DNA from: UBA1715 sp036752345
GTDB lineage: Bacteria > Bacteroidota > Bacteroidia > Bacteroidales > UBA1715
Length of the DNA: 64,000 bases
Assembly: GCA_036752345.1 (NCBI GenBank)
Contig: DAIOSV010000001.1
Coordinates: 102,325-166,324, forward strand
Direction of reading: 5' to 3'
Shown: one piece after another, positions 1 to 9,027 of the stretch
Layout: every line of letters begins with the position of its first letter
Position numbering within the stretch: the first letter of the stretch is position 1
Position numbers and translations under genes: made by a program
Notes under the pieces: model-generated
What the model was told of the DNA's origin: nothing
The model's input: the letters and a program-made list of their open reading frames with translations, nothing else
Database searches by the model: none

Positions 1-1
1 C

Positions 2-169
2 CCGACTACAATCTATATTGTGCCACAAAAACAAATAATTGCGCCTATTCCAGGGTATCAAACGCGTGATAATATTCAGCCGTTTTTGTTTTATTTTGGC
101 GAAGCCGTGTATGATATGACTACCACTTGGGATTGCTTCCTCAAAGGATTTAATGCTCCTAAATTATAA
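2..169 (+). CDS. C-terminal end of a thioredoxin-fold protein (partial)
   Basis: Only the last 55 codons are inside the window; the frame is open from base 2 to the TAA at 167-169. The fragment begins PTTIYIV and continues with IIAPIPGY and an amphipathic tail containing TTTWDCFLKGF. A Pro-Thr followed by a beta strand, then G-Y and a C-terminal helix, resembles the cis-Pro half of Bacteroidota thioredoxin-related proteins (DUF255/thioredoxin_7 type). The CxxC half would lie outside the window. The family call is inference from a short fragment. The next gene starts 9 bases after the stop on the same strand, so the two may be co-transcribed. Confidence 0.45.
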   Translation, partial: PTTIYIVPQKQIIAPIPGYQTRDNIQPFLFYFGEAVYDMTTTWDCFLKGFNAPKL

Positions 170-178
170 TATTCATAC

Positions 179-907
179 ATGAATAACACCACAATTGCAA
201 GTATTGACTTGACCAAAATTTTGTTTCTTGACATTGAAACGGTGCCGCAGCACGTATCAGTGTCTGAACTTTCGGAGGCGGAATTGGCTCTCTGGAATAA
301 AAAATCACAGCGCTTGCGCGAAGAGGACATGAGTGACGAGGATCTTTATAAAAAAGCGGGAATCTTTGCCGAGTTTGGGAAAATCGTGTGCATTTCGGTT
401 GCCTATATGCGCAAGGTTTCAAACGAATACGAACTTCGCGTGCGCTCGTTTTATGACGACGACGAACGAAAACTGCTCACCGATTTTATGGAATTGGTGA
501 ATATGTATTTCAATACCAAGAAAACGTATTTCTGTGCTCACAACGGCTATGAATTTGATTTTCCGTACATTGCCCGTCGTGCGTTGATTCTCGGCATTAA
601 AGTTCCGAGTACCTTGGATACGCGAGGAAAAAAGCCGTGGGAAATTCAGCATCTTGATACGCTTGATTTATGGCGTTTTGCCGATTATAAAAATTATACC
701 TCGTTGGCCTTGCTTGCCCACGTGTTTGGCATTCCAACGCCCAAAGACGACATAGATGGTTCGCAGGTGGGTGATGTGTATTGGAAAGAAAATAATCTGC
801 AACGAATTGCCACCTATTGCCAGAAAGACGTGGTTACCGTGGCGCAGTTGTTTAGAAAATATCGTAGTGAGGAATTGATTCCTGAAAATAAAATAATTTA
901 CGTGTAA
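179..907 (+). CDS. PolB-like predicted 3'-5' exonuclease
   Basis: This is a 242-residue DEDD-type nuclease of the predicted PolB-like exonuclease family (DNA_pol_B_exo2). Exo I is LFLDIETV, with Asp18 and Glu20. Exo II lies in HNGYEFDFP. Exo III is YCQKD near residues 213-217, giving the YxxxD (DEDDy) form. All four acidic metal ligands appear to be present. The length fits a stand-alone nuclease domain without a polymerase. It probably trims 3' ends in DNA repair, but the family's role is not established. The gene ends 2 bases before the agmatine deiminase gene and probably belongs to the same transcript. Confidence 0.8.
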   Translation: MNNTTIASIDLTKILFLDIETVPQHVSVSELSEAELALWNKKSQRLREEDMSDEDLYKKAGIFAEFGKIVCISVAYMRKVSNEYELRVRSFYDDDERKLLTDFMELVNMYFNTKKTYFCAHNGYEFDFPYIARRALILGIKVPSTLDTRGKKPWEIQHLDTLDLWRFADYKNYTSLALLAHVFGIPTPKDDIDGSQVGDVYWKENNLQRIATYCQKDVVTVAQLFRKYRSEELIPENKIIYV

Positions 908-909
908 AC

Positions 910-1959
910 ATGAGTGTACAAAAACGTTTTCCGGCAGAGTGGGAACCTCAAGATTGTGTACAACTGACGTGGCCGCATCGCGCTACCGATTTTGCAGATG
1001 TGTATGAGAGTGCTGTTGCCTGTTTTGTAAATATAGCCAAAGCCATAAGCTCCTACCAAAAGTTACTGATTGCCTGCAAATCCGTTGCTGAGGTAAAGAA
1101 AGAACTTGGCTCGGTGTACAACAAAAATATAACCTTGATAGAAGTTGATACCAACGACGTTTGGGCGCGCGACCATGGCGCTATTACCGTGTACGAAGAT
1201 GGCAAGCCGGTGTTGTACGATTTCACGTTTAACGGCTGGGGGCAAAAATTCCCGGCAGAGAAAGACAATAAAATCACCGAACAACTTTATAAAAAAGGTT
1301 GTTTTTCGGAAGCTGGCTACCGTGCGTTCCCTGATTTTGTGCTCGAAGGTGGTTCAATAGAAACCGATGGCAAAGGAATCATGCTTACGACCGAATCATG
1401 TTTGTTGAGTAAATTCCGCAATCCGTCAATGACAAAAGCCGACATAGAGCAGTTTTTGAAACAAACATTCAACATACAGCGAGTGCTTTGGCTTGCACAC
1501 GGCGAGCTTGCCGGTGACGATACCGACGGACACATAGATACGCTTGCGCGCATAGTGAATGAGCAAACTATTGCTTACGTTTCGTGTGACGATGCGAACG
1601 ACGAACATTTTGCCGAACTGCAGACGATGAAAAAAGAACTCGAAGCGTTTGTAACAGCCGAAGGCAAACCATATACGTTGATTCCGTTACCAATGGCTTC
1701 GGCAAAATTTGACGAAGACGGAAGTCGGATACCGGCCACTTATGCAAATTTCTTGATTATGAATGAAGTGGTACTTTTGCCAATCTACGATTGTGCCACC
1801 GATGCCAAAGCAATTGAGACAATAAAAAATACGTTCGCAAATAAGAAAATTTTGCCAATTGATTGTTCTGTATTACTTTTGCAACACGGTTCATTGCATT
1901 GTGTGACTATGCAATATCCGCAAGGAGTGTTATCTAACAATGGTGCGAATGGAAAATAA
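910..1959 (+). CDS. aguA: agmatine deiminase
   Basis: This 349-residue protein belongs to the Porphyromonas-type peptidyl-arginine deiminase family. It should convert agmatine to N-carbamoylputrescine and ammonia in the cytoplasm. It shows the N-terminal FPAEWEPQD and TWPH motifs, the NDVWARDHG block, the GDDTDGHID block and a C-terminal HGSLHCVT segment whose Cys, near residue 331, is the expected nucleophile. The next gene is the matching amidase and overlaps this one by 20 bases, which supports the agmatine assignment over a protein-arginine deiminase. The first five genes from here to mgtE are tightly packed and probably form one transcript. Confidence 0.93.
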   Translation: MSVQKRFPAEWEPQDCVQLTWPHRATDFADVYESAVACFVNIAKAISSYQKLLIACKSVAEVKKELGSVYNKNITLIEVDTNDVWARDHGAITVYEDGKPVLYDFTFNGWGQKFPAEKDNKITEQLYKKGCFSEAGYRAFPDFVLEGGSIETDGKGIMLTTESCLLSKFRNPSMTKADIEQFLKQTFNIQRVLWLAHGELAGDDTDGHIDTLARIVNEQTIAYVSCDDANDEHFAELQTMKKELEAFVTAEGKPYTLIPLPMASAKFDEDGSRIPATYANFLIMNEVVLLPIYDCATDAKAIETIKNTFANKKILPIDCSVLLLQHGSLHCVTMQYPQGVLSNNGANGK

Positions 1960-2836
1960 TATAAAAGTTGGTTTAGTTCAACAGTCTGTTGGTACAGAGA
2001 TAGCAAACAATACACAAAAACTTGTGGCAAACATTCGTGATTGTGCACAACGAGGAGCAAAATTGGTTGTACTTCAGGAATTACACAACACACCATATTT
2101 TTGTCAGGTAGAAGATGTTGCAAATTTCGACTTGGCAGAACCGATTCCGGGCAAATCTACCGCATTATATTCTTCAGTAGCGAAAGAACTCAAAATAGTG
2201 TTGGTAACGTCGTTGTTCGAAAAACGAGCAGCCGGTGTGTATCACAATACCGCTGTGGTTTTTGATAGTGATGGTCATATAGCCGGAACGTATCGCAAAA
2301 TGCATATTCCAGATGACCCGGCATATTACGAGAAATTTTATTTCACTCCCGGTGATTTGGGTTTTGAGCCAATTAAAACCTCAATAGGAACCTTGGGCGT
2401 GTTAGTGTGTTGGGATCAATGGTATCCCGAAGCAGCACGTTTAATGGCACTTCGCGGTGCCGATATGTTGATTTACCCAACCGCAATAGGATGGGAGTCA
2501 ACTGATGCGCAAGACGAGAAAAATCGTCAGCGCGATGCTTGGATGATTTCGCAACGCGGACATGCCGTAGCAAATGGTTTGCCCGTAATTTCGGTGAATC
2601 GTATAGGATGGGAAAAAGACCCTTCGGGGCAAACAAATGGAATACAATTTTGGGGCAGCAGTTTTGTGGCTGGACCTCAAGGAGAAATAGTTGCGCAAGC
2701 ATCAGATGCTACCGAAGAAAATTTGGTGGCAGACGTTTCACTTTCTCGTTCGGAAAACGTGCGCCGCATTTGGCCGTTCTTCCGCGATCGTCGTATTGAT
2801 GCCTACGGCAACATACTTAAACGTTTTAATAATTAG
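1940..2836 (+). CDS. aguB: N-carbamoylputrescine amidase
   Basis: This 298-residue protein is a nitrilase-superfamily carbon-nitrogen hydrolase. It should hydrolyse N-carbamoylputrescine to putrescine, CO2 and ammonia, the step after AguA. The catalytic triad is visible: Glu47 in LQELHNTPYF, Lys in YRKMHIPDDP near residue 120, and Cys in VCWDQWYPEAARL near residue 157. The start at 1940 lies inside the end of aguA and has an AAGGAG sequence about 12 bases upstream. An in-frame ATG at 1949 is the alternative and would leave the domain intact. The AguA-AguB pair gives a full agmatine-to-putrescine route. Confidence 0.93.
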   Translation: MVRMENNIKVGLVQQSVGTEIANNTQKLVANIRDCAQRGAKLVVLQELHNTPYFCQVEDVANFDLAEPIPGKSTALYSSVAKELKIVLVTSLFEKRAAGVYHNTAVVFDSDGHIAGTYRKMHIPDDPAYYEKFYFTPGDLGFEPIKTSIGTLGVLVCWDQWYPEAARLMALRGADMLIYPTAIGWESTDAQDEKNRQRDAWMISQRGHAVANGLPVISVNRIGWEKDPSGQTNGIQFWGSSFVAGPQGEIVAQASDATEENLVADVSLSRSENVRRIWPFFRDRRIDAYGNILKRFNN

Positions 2837-2839
2837 CCT

Positions 2840-3580
2840 ATGATTGAAAAATCTATATATCCTTTTACAATATTTACACACGATTTGGATTTTACCTCGA
2901 AAGCATCGCTTTTGACGATTGGAAATCTATTTATGAACGTGGCTGGGATTGATTCTCATTCCAAAGGATTTGGAATAGATGAAATTCACGATAAAAATTT
3001 AGCCTGGGTAGCATTGCGTATTCGCATCAAAATGAATCGTTATCCGGAATTGTTAGAAAAAGTTTCTATTCAAACATGGATAGAAAACTGGTCTCGATTC
3101 GCAACGCAACGTAATTGCATTATTTATGGAAAAGAAGGGGAAAATATCGGAGAAATAGCGTCAGTATTCACTCTTATAGATTTCAAATTGCGTCAAACAG
3201 TAAATATGCAAGAACAATTGGGAGAGTATGAAAAATTCGTTATTCCTGATGTGTTAGATTTGGGCTGTCCCAATAAGGTTAGAACATTGCAAAATGCAAC
3301 TCTTGTTGGTACTCGCACAGTTGCATACAACGATATCGATAGCAACATGCACGTAAACAGTTTTCGCTATGTGGCATGGGTTCTCGACACTATTCCTCTT
3401 GAAACATATAAACAAAACAAAATTGCCGATTTTGAAATAAATTATATTCACGAGGTTTTGTATGGAGAGACGGTTTCTATTTACAGTGAAAAAGTAGATG
3501 AAAATGTCGTTGTTTTTGACATCAGAAACGCAGAAGGGCTCTCAATGAATCGTTGTAAATTTACTTTCGAAAAACGATGA
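2840..3580 (+). CDS. acyl-ACP thioesterase
   Basis: This 246-residue double-hotdog protein belongs to the FatA/FatB-like acyl-ACP thioesterase family (PF01643). It should release free fatty acids from acyl carrier protein in the cytosol. The first hotdog carries NLAWVALRIRI followed by IQTWIENWSRF. The second carries DIDSNMHVNSFRYVAWVLD, in which the N-x-H-V-N segment matches the catalytic Asn/His region of plant and bacterial homologues. The start lies 3 bases after the aguB stop, and its end overlaps rsmA by 4 bases, so it sits within an operon. Chain-length preference cannot be read from the sequence. Confidence 0.88.
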   Translation: MIEKSIYPFTIFTHDLDFTSKASLLTIGNLFMNVAGIDSHSKGFGIDEIHDKNLAWVALRIRIKMNRYPELLEKVSIQTWIENWSRFATQRNCIIYGKEGENIGEIASVFTLIDFKLRQTVNMQEQLGEYEKFVIPDVLDLGCPNKVRTLQNATLVGTRTVAYNDIDSNMHVNSFRYVAWVLDTIPLETYKQNKIADFEINYIHEVLYGETVSIYSEKVDENVVVFDIRNAEGLSMNRCKFTFEKR

Positions 3581-4362
3581 GCAAAAATCTTGTCCGGGCA
3601 AAAAAACAATTAGGACAACATTTTTTAAAAAGTAGCGATACTGCTCGGCGTATTGCAGAAACATTACCTATACGGTGTGAAAATTGTCTTGAAATAGGTC
3701 CCGGTATGGGCATACTCACAGAGCAGCTAAAGTCACAACAGATTAATTTAAAAGTGGTTGAAGTTGATGGCGAATCAATAGACTATTTGTTGCGTAATGG
3801 GGTGGTCAATCAAGACCAGTGCATCTTTGGAGATTTTCTTCGCATGCCGGTACAAGAGTTTTTTTGTGGGCAAGAATTTATGGTTGTTGGAAATTTTCCG
3901 TACAACATTTCAAGTCAAATTCTATTTAAAGTAATAGAAAACAGAGAATTAGTACCATCGTTAGCCGGAATGTTTCAGCGTGAGGTTGCAAAACGAATTT
4001 GCTCACCTGCAGGCTCAAAAGAATACGGAATTTTATCTGTGTTGATACAAGCGTTTTACGATACCGCATACCATTTTACTGTTGAAGAATACGAATTTAA
4101 TCCGCCACCAAAGGTAAAATCGGGTGTTCTTTCTATGGTACGAAAAGAAAATTATACCTTGCCTTGCAGTGAGCGCTTATTTTTCGAGGTTGTTAAGACC
4201 AGCTTCAATCAAAGGCGAAAAACTTTGAATAATTCATTAAAAAAAATACTCAAAGAGAAAAAATTAGAAGAAAAAATCGGACTTTTGCGGCCTGAACAAT
4301 TATCGGTAACCGATTTTGTTCAAATCACTAATTTTATAGATACTACAGTGGAAGGAGGTTGA
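3577..4362 (+). CDS. rsmA: 16S rRNA dimethyladenosine transferase RsmA/KsgA
   Basis: The 261-residue enzyme dimethylates two adjacent adenosines in the helix 45 loop of 16S rRNA during late small-subunit assembly. It starts with KKQLGQHFLKS, carries the SAM-binding motif LEIGPGMGILTEQL, and has the catalytic motif IV NFPYNISSQIL. The C-terminal half has FNPPPKVKSGV and the NQRRKTLNNSL helix typical of KsgA. The length matches the family. The start overlaps the thioesterase stop by 4 bases (ATGA), and the stop overlaps an upstream TTG in the mgtE frame that I do not take as a start. Confidence 0.96.
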   Translation: MSKNLVRAKKQLGQHFLKSSDTARRIAETLPIRCENCLEIGPGMGILTEQLKSQQINLKVVEVDGESIDYLLRNGVVNQDQCIFGDFLRMPVQEFFCGQEFMVVGNFPYNISSQILFKVIENRELVPSLAGMFQREVAKRICSPAGSKEYGILSVLIQAFYDTAYHFTVEEYEFNPPPKVKSGVLSMVRKENYTLPCSERLFFEVVKTSFNQRRKTLNNSLKKILKEKKLEEKIGLLRPEQLSVTDFVQITNFIDTTVEGG

Positions 4363-4364
4363 AT

Positions 4365-5714
4365 ATGCATTTCGAATTAACAAAAGATTTTATCATCTAC
4401 TTGAAATCCCTTATTGAAATTCAGGATGTTGAGAAAATTTTAGATTGTTTTTCCGATGCACACCCAGCCGATATAGCCGATATTCTTGAGCAATTAACAA
4501 ACGAAGAGGCTAATTACGTTTTTATACAATTTCCTCCAAGTCTCGAAGCCAACATTCTTGTAGAGTTGGAAGACGAACAGCTCGACCACTTTTTGCAGGT
4601 TATTCCTGCCGAAATTATTGCCACCGATTTAATTGAAAAAATGGATTCCGACGATGCTGCAGATATTTTGCAGATGCTTCCGGAGCGCATTAAAACTGAG
4701 GTTCTTGCCAAAATGTCCGATAAAGAGCAGGCGAGCGATATTGCCGATTTGTTGGATTATGATGAGAATACCGCCGGTGGTTTGATGGCAACGGAGTTGG
4801 TGCGCGTCAATAAAAATTGGAATGTTCAGAAATGTATTGTTGAAATACGCAAACAAGCCGAAGAAGTTGACAATCTCATGAATGTCTATGTGGTTGACGA
4901 TAATGATGTGTTTGTTGGTCTTTTGCCTATTGCCCGCCTGGTATTGGTAGGCGAGGGGGCGTTGGTAAGCGATTTATATGACCATGATGCACTTTCCGTA
5001 CCTACCAATATGCCATCAGAGGAAGTTGCCGGTATAATGGAAAAATATGACTTATTTGTTATCCCTGTAGTTGATTCTCTGAATCGGTTGAAAGGTCGCA
5101 TTACTATTGACGACGTGGTCGATGTCATTAAAGAAGAAGCCGAGCGAGATTTTCAAATGCAAGCCGGTTTGACGCAAGATGTTGATGAAAGTGATAGTTT
5201 TGCTCGCCATACATTTGCCCGTTTGCCATGGTTGTTTATTGGATTATTGGGCGGAATATTAAGTTCTCGTGTCATTGGCGTGTTCCAAGGTGATATAGCA
5301 AAAAATACCAGTCTTACACTTTTTTTGCCATTGCTTGCAGCTATGGGCGGAAATGTTGGAGTACAGTCGTCGTCAATTATTGTACAAAGCATTGCGAGTG
5401 GAACACTTATGCTTACATCCGTTGGGAAAAGAATACTTCGTGAGTTGGCAGGTGGTCTCCTTATTGGCATCATATGCTCAACCGTACTTTTTGTCTATAA
5501 TTGGTTGTTTTGCAATGATTTGCATCTAACGTTTGTTGTGAGTTTGTCACTCATCATTATTATCGTTTTTGCATCGTTGTTTGGAACATTTGTTCCTGTT
5601 GTGTTGGAAAAATTCAAAATAGATCCGGCTATAGCAACCGGCCCGTTTGTCACCACAACAAACGATATTGTTTGTTGTTTACTGTATTTTTCTATTGCAC
5701 GAATTCTAATTTAG
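4365..5714 (+). CDS. mgtE: magnesium transporter MgtE
   Basis: This is a 449-residue inner-membrane Mg2+ channel. The N-terminal cytosolic helical domain has repeated DAADIL/DIADLL segments. Next come the TAGGLMATELVRV linker, two CBS domains (about residues 135-255) and a C-terminal membrane domain of about five helices, including a GGNVGVQSSSI segment that lines the pore in known MgtE. I chose the ATG at 4365, which has GGAGG six bases upstream, over an in-frame TTG at 4359 that overlaps the rsmA stop. In characterised homologues the CBS and N domains gate the channel by sensing cytosolic Mg2+. It closes the aguA-mgtE gene group. Confidence 0.95.
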   Translation: MHFELTKDFIIYLKSLIEIQDVEKILDCFSDAHPADIADILEQLTNEEANYVFIQFPPSLEANILVELEDEQLDHFLQVIPAEIIATDLIEKMDSDDAADILQMLPERIKTEVLAKMSDKEQASDIADLLDYDENTAGGLMATELVRVNKNWNVQKCIVEIRKQAEEVDNLMNVYVVDDNDVFVGLLPIARLVLVGEGALVSDLYDHDALSVPTNMPSEEVAGIMEKYDLFVIPVVDSLNRLKGRITIDDVVDVIKEEAERDFQMQAGLTQDVDESDSFARHTFARLPWLFIGLLGGILSSRVIGVFQGDIAKNTSLTLFLPLLAAMGGNVGVQSSSIIVQSIASGTLMLTSVGKRILRELAGGLLIGIICSTVLFVYNWLFCNDLHLTFVVSLSLIIIIVFASLFGTFVPVVLEKFKIDPAIATGPFVTTTNDIVCCLLYFSIARILI

Positions 5715-5797
5715 AACAGGTAAAAATATGAATATACAAAATCAACGTTTACTGCAGATAAATATCGTTATGCATCGTTTCAAAATTTCATTGAATT

Positions 5798-5827
5798 ATT
5801 GCAGTTCTTATTAAAATTGTATCTTTG
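5798..5827 (+). promoter_or_regulatory. Bacteroidota-type promoter for the DUF1573 lipoprotein operon
   Basis: A TATCTTTG at 5820-5827 matches the -7 consensus TAnnTTTG. It lies 18 bases after a TTG at 5799-5801 that can serve as the -33 element. The start codon at 5844 follows at a typical short leader distance. The same 18-base spacing is seen upstream of pyrD. Confidence 0.6.
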
Positions 5828-5843
5828 TAAAAAAGCATTGAAT

Positions 5844-6350
5844 ATGAAATATTTACGTTTTTTTATCATAATTGTAGTGTCTTTTTTAAGTGTTTCGTGC
5901 ACACAAGGAAAGTCGTTGCATAAGCAAACGCAAGCTCATATTCAGTTCAAAGAAGGTTCTCACGATTTTGGAACTATCATTTTTGGAGAACCTGCAAAAT
6001 TTGATTTCGAATTTAAAAATATAGGATTCGATACGTTAATTATAGAAGAAGTACAGAGTACTTGTGGATGCACAATTCCTAAATGGTCGAGTGATCCCGT
6101 TTTACCTGGAGAAAGTGGTATGATAGAGGTTTCATATGATACAAGACGAAGTGGCTATTTTGAAAAAGGAATAACGGTATTCTCAAATGCCGATAATTAT
6201 GCTTTGTTGCTTGTAATACGTGGCTACGTCACATCAAATCCGCACAAAGAGATTTTGGGAGGTTTTAAAACAAAACAACAGTCGCTTAATAAAACTGATG
6301 TTTCGGATGAGAGCCAAGAAGAAGTTGAAAATTCATTAAAAGAAGAATAA
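5844..6350 (+). CDS. DUF1573 domain lipoprotein
   Basis: This 168-residue protein starts with a lipoprotein signal (MKYLRFFII...SVSC), giving a lipidated Cys near residue 20. A single DUF1573 domain follows, with the hallmark DFGTIIFGEPAKFDFEFKN and TCGCTIPKWS. This immunoglobulin-like domain is very common in Bacteroidota; its function is unknown and it probably lies in the periplasm. I chose the ATG at 5844 because an upstream in-frame TTG at 5799 would put the promoter inside the gene and mask the signal peptide. The C-terminus is hydrophilic and acidic. The aminotransferase starts one base after the stop. A second DUF1573 lipoprotein is at 27850. Confidence 0.85.
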   Translation: MKYLRFFIIIVVSFLSVSCTQGKSLHKQTQAHIQFKEGSHDFGTIIFGEPAKFDFEFKNIGFDTLIIEEVQSTCGCTIPKWSSDPVLPGESGMIEVSYDTRRSGYFEKGITVFSNADNYALLLVIRGYVTSNPHKEILGGFKTKQQSLNKTDVSDESQEEVENSLKEE

Positions 6351-6351
6351 T

Positions 6352-7557
6352 ATGCCGAGAGTTTCAGATAGAGGTTTATTGATGCCAGCCTCACCTATCC
6401 GACGATTAGTTCCGTATGCCGACGAAGCAAAGCGTCGAGGAGTAGAGGTTTTGCACCTCAATATTGGTCAGCCTGATTTACCTACGCCAGATTTGGCAGA
6501 AAAAGCTATGCATAGCTATACGGGGAAATATATTCCGTATTCACATTCTGCCGGAAATTTGTCATTGCGTGAAAAATTAGCGAACTATTACCATAAAATT
6601 GGAATTGAAATTTCAAGCGACGATATTCTTATAACTACCGGAGGGTCTGAGGCTATTTGTTTTGCATATTATTGCATACTTAATTATGCCGATGAAGTAA
6701 TTGTTCCAGAACCGTATTATGCCAATTACTATGGTTTTACTACAGAAACAGGAGCAAGAATGATACCGGTGCGTTCTTCAATAGAAACCAATTTTGCATT
6801 ACCTTCTATTGAGGATTTTGAAGATGCACTTACGCCTCAAACCAAGGCAATCATGCTGTGTAACCCGAATAACCCAACGGGGCACGTATATACACAGAAA
6901 GAATTGTCGCATATACGCAATTTGGTGCGCAAATACGATTTATTTTTGGTGTGCGACGAAGTGTATCGTGATTTCTGTTATGATAGTGAGCATTATTCTG
7001 TGATGAATCTTAAAGGAATAGAAGAAAATACTATTTTGATAGATTCATTTTCAAAACGATATAACGTGTGCGGTATTCGAGTAGGAGCTATGGTTACGCG
7101 CAATCGCGATGTGATATCAACCGCAATGAAATTTGCGCAAGCTCGCTTAAGTCCACCGTCTATGGGACAGTTGATAGCAGAAGCCTTGCTTGATACACCA
7201 CCTGAATTCTTAAAGAAATCGGCAGATGAATACAAGGCTCGTCGCGATTATATAATTCCTGCTCTCAATGAAATAAAAGGGGTGCACACACCAATGCCCG
7301 ATGGTGCATTTTATTCAATGGTAGAGTTGCCGGTTGACGATGTTGATAAATTTAGTCGTTGGTTGCTTGAGGAGTTTGAGTTTGAGGGCGCAACGGTCAT
7401 GTTGGCTCCTGGAACTGGTTTTTATACCGGAAAAAAATTAGGTGTTCATCAAGTGCGAATTGCATACATTCTTGAAATGGATAAATTGAAAAAAGCTGTT
7501 CGTTGTCTTAAAAAAGCGTTGTCGGTATATCCTGGTAGGGCTATAGACCAAGATTAA
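6352..7557 (+). CDS. class I/II pyridoxal-phosphate aminotransferase (AspC-like)
   Basis: This 401-residue fold-type I aminotransferase resembles aspartate aminotransferases of subgroup I-gamma. Visible motifs are NIGQPDLPTP near the N-terminus, NPNNPTGHVY at the PLP-binding Asn, CDEVYRDF with the ring-binding Asp, and DSFSKRYNVCGIRVG, in which the Lys near residue 235 forms the Schiff base. The Arg in VHQVRIAY should bind the substrate carboxylate. The exact amino donor cannot be decided from sequence. The gene starts one base after the DUF1573 lipoprotein and ends one base before the lipid kinase, so the three are probably co-transcribed. Confidence 0.88.
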   Translation: MPRVSDRGLLMPASPIRRLVPYADEAKRRGVEVLHLNIGQPDLPTPDLAEKAMHSYTGKYIPYSHSAGNLSLREKLANYYHKIGIEISSDDILITTGGSEAICFAYYCILNYADEVIVPEPYYANYYGFTTETGARMIPVRSSIETNFALPSIEDFEDALTPQTKAIMLCNPNNPTGHVYTQKELSHIRNLVRKYDLFLVCDEVYRDFCYDSEHYSVMNLKGIEENTILIDSFSKRYNVCGIRVGAMVTRNRDVISTAMKFAQARLSPPSMGQLIAEALLDTPPEFLKKSADEYKARRDYIIPALNEIKGVHTPMPDGAFYSMVELPVDDVDKFSRWLLEEFEFEGATVMLAPGTGFYTGKKLGVHQVRIAYILEMDKLKKAVRCLKKALSVYPGRAIDQD

Positions 7558-7558
7558 T

Positions 7559-8485
7559 ATGAAAAGTATTTTATTCATTATAAATCCACATTCGGGTAAA
7601 AATCGCAATAAACAGGTTCAAAAAACGGCAATGGAAGTGTTGCCACCCGATGCTTTCACCGTTGATTTTGTTTTTACTCATTATGCCGGTCATGCGCTAG
7701 AATTGTCTCGCATGGGTGTTGCGAAAGGATATGACATCATTGTCGCCGTAGGTGGCGATGGAACTATTCACGAAGTTTCACAGTCGGTTATTCACTCTAA
7801 ATCAGCATTGGCGGTAATACCAATGGGATCGGGAAATGGCTTTGCTCGCTTTTTTGGCATACCTACGGCGGTGAAACGAGCTATCAAAGTAATTGCCGAA
7901 GGCGAAGAAAAAGTAATAGATACGGTGCTTTGCAATAGTGAATATTTTGTGAACGTAGCCGGTTTTGGTTTCGATGCGCAAATAGGTGAGGTGTATGATA
8001 AAAGCTGCGCAGAGGAACGTGGAGGATTAAATTACGTAAAATTAATTGTAGAAGAATTTCTTCAATATCCGTTGCAGACGTGCCGTTTCAAAATAGATGG
8101 AAAGGAAATTGAAAAAACATTCTTCATAGCCACTGTTGCCAATTCAAACCAATATGGGCTCAATGCTGTAATAGCACCCGAAGCCGATATAACCGATGGA
8201 AAATTTGAACTCGTTTTGATGAGAGATTTGCCGGTGTTTGACGTCATTCCTACTACAATTCGTTTGTTTGCAAAACAGATAAACAATTCGAGACATGTAG
8301 AAACGCTTCATTTAGAAGAGTTTACAATCGTAAATAATGTCCCTCGATTGTTGCATTTAGACGGCGAACCACGCATGTATGCAACCGATATTACATTTAC
8401 AATACAAAAGAAATCGTTGAAGTGTATTGTTCCTAAAAAGGAGAATTTGTTAAAATCGTTGCCAACAATAAAACTTCCTATATAG
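7559..8485 (+). CDS. diacylglycerol kinase-like lipid kinase (YegS/BmrU family)
   Basis: This 308-residue protein has the DAGK catalytic domain: IINPHSGKNRNKQV near the N-terminus, the nucleotide-binding VAVGGDGTIHEV near residues 60-72, and VIPMGSGNGFARFFGIP. The C-terminal half has the conserved LHLDGEPRMYA segment. It should phosphorylate a lipid such as diacylglycerol, undecaprenol or a sphingoid base; Bacteroidota make sphingolipids, so a sphingoid substrate is possible but unproven. It is the last gene of a three-gene group and ends 4 bases from a convergent lipoprotein gene. Confidence 0.85.
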   Translation: MKSILFIINPHSGKNRNKQVQKTAMEVLPPDAFTVDFVFTHYAGHALELSRMGVAKGYDIIVAVGGDGTIHEVSQSVIHSKSALAVIPMGSGNGFARFFGIPTAVKRAIKVIAEGEEKVIDTVLCNSEYFVNVAGFGFDAQIGEVYDKSCAEERGGLNYVKLIVEEFLQYPLQTCRFKIDGKEIEKTFFIATVANSNQYGLNAVIAPEADITDGKFELVLMRDLPVFDVIPTTIRLFAKQINNSRHVETLHLEEFTIVNNVPRLLHLDGEPRMYATDITFTIQKKSLKCIVPKKENLLKSLPTIKLPI

Positions 8486-8489
8486 TCTA

Positions 8490-8963
8490 TTAAAAAGTAA
8501 TAACGGACGACGTGTCTATATTGCTTTTGTTGAGCGCACGGTCGTACACGTAGTATGCGAATACCACGCTATCGTATGGAAACGATGCCGTAGCAATTAC
8601 AAAATCTATTGCAACTTTTGCTTTGATAAACTTATCGTTGCCTTCTTCTCTTAGACGAGGAATGCGGTACGAAAAATTGTATGGCAATTTGTATCTCACA
8701 CCATTTTCAATATAATATGGTGTAGCGTAAAAATTTTGCTGGTATTCATCGATAAAAGGAGATGCGGTGTCAGCGGCCTCCAATCCAACGTTACCATCTC
8801 CATCGTAGAGCATAAACGTGAATGCCACCGTTCTATCATTTGATTCGCTCACTGTTGTTGCTGCCGACAAAAATTCCACTTCGGGAATGTTGGAATATTC
8901 CGGCAGATTCCGATTACATGCAACGCATACCAAAGCAAGACAGACAAAAACAACAATTCGCAT
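8490..8963 (-). CDS. uncharacterised Bacteroidota lipoprotein
   Basis: I do not recognise a named family with certainty. The 157-residue product begins with a lipoprotein signal (MRIVVFVCLALVCVAC) that puts a lipid-modified Cys at residue 16. The mature part is a beta-rich domain with FTFMLYDGDGNVGL near residues 50-62 and a C-terminal strand pattern containing SVVFAYYVYDRALNKS. Similar short lipoproteins with a DGDGNVG motif are common near housekeeping genes in Bacteroidales. It is probably in the periplasm or outer membrane. Its own -7 element lies at 8981-8988, so it is likely monocistronic. Confidence 0.7.
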   Translation of the reverse strand: MRIVVFVCLALVCVACNRNLPEYSNIPEVEFLSAATTVSESNDRTVAFTFMLYDGDGNVGLEAADTASPFIDEYQQNFYATPYYIENGVRYKLPYNFSYRIPRLREEGNDKFIKAKVAIDFVIATASFPYDSVVFAYYVYDRALNKSNIDTSSVITF

Positions 8964-8980
8964 ACACGATTATTTATGGT

Positions 8981-8988
8981 CAAAATTA
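8981..8988 (-). promoter_or_regulatory. -7 element (TAATTTTG) for the lipoprotein gene
   Basis: The plus-strand CAAAATTA reads TAATTTTG on the minus strand and matches TAnnTTTG, 17 bases before the start codon at 8963. No good -33 TTG lies at the usual distance, so this is a moderate call. Confidence 0.4.
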
Positions 8989-9027
8989 CAAAATTCAATG
9001 AGTAAAAGAAATATTATATGTGGTTCG

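Noticed and set aside
8490..8963. Toxin or effector hypothesis for the small lipoprotein
   Set aside because: Its lipobox and beta-rich domain fit a plain envelope lipoprotein, and there is no partner gene.
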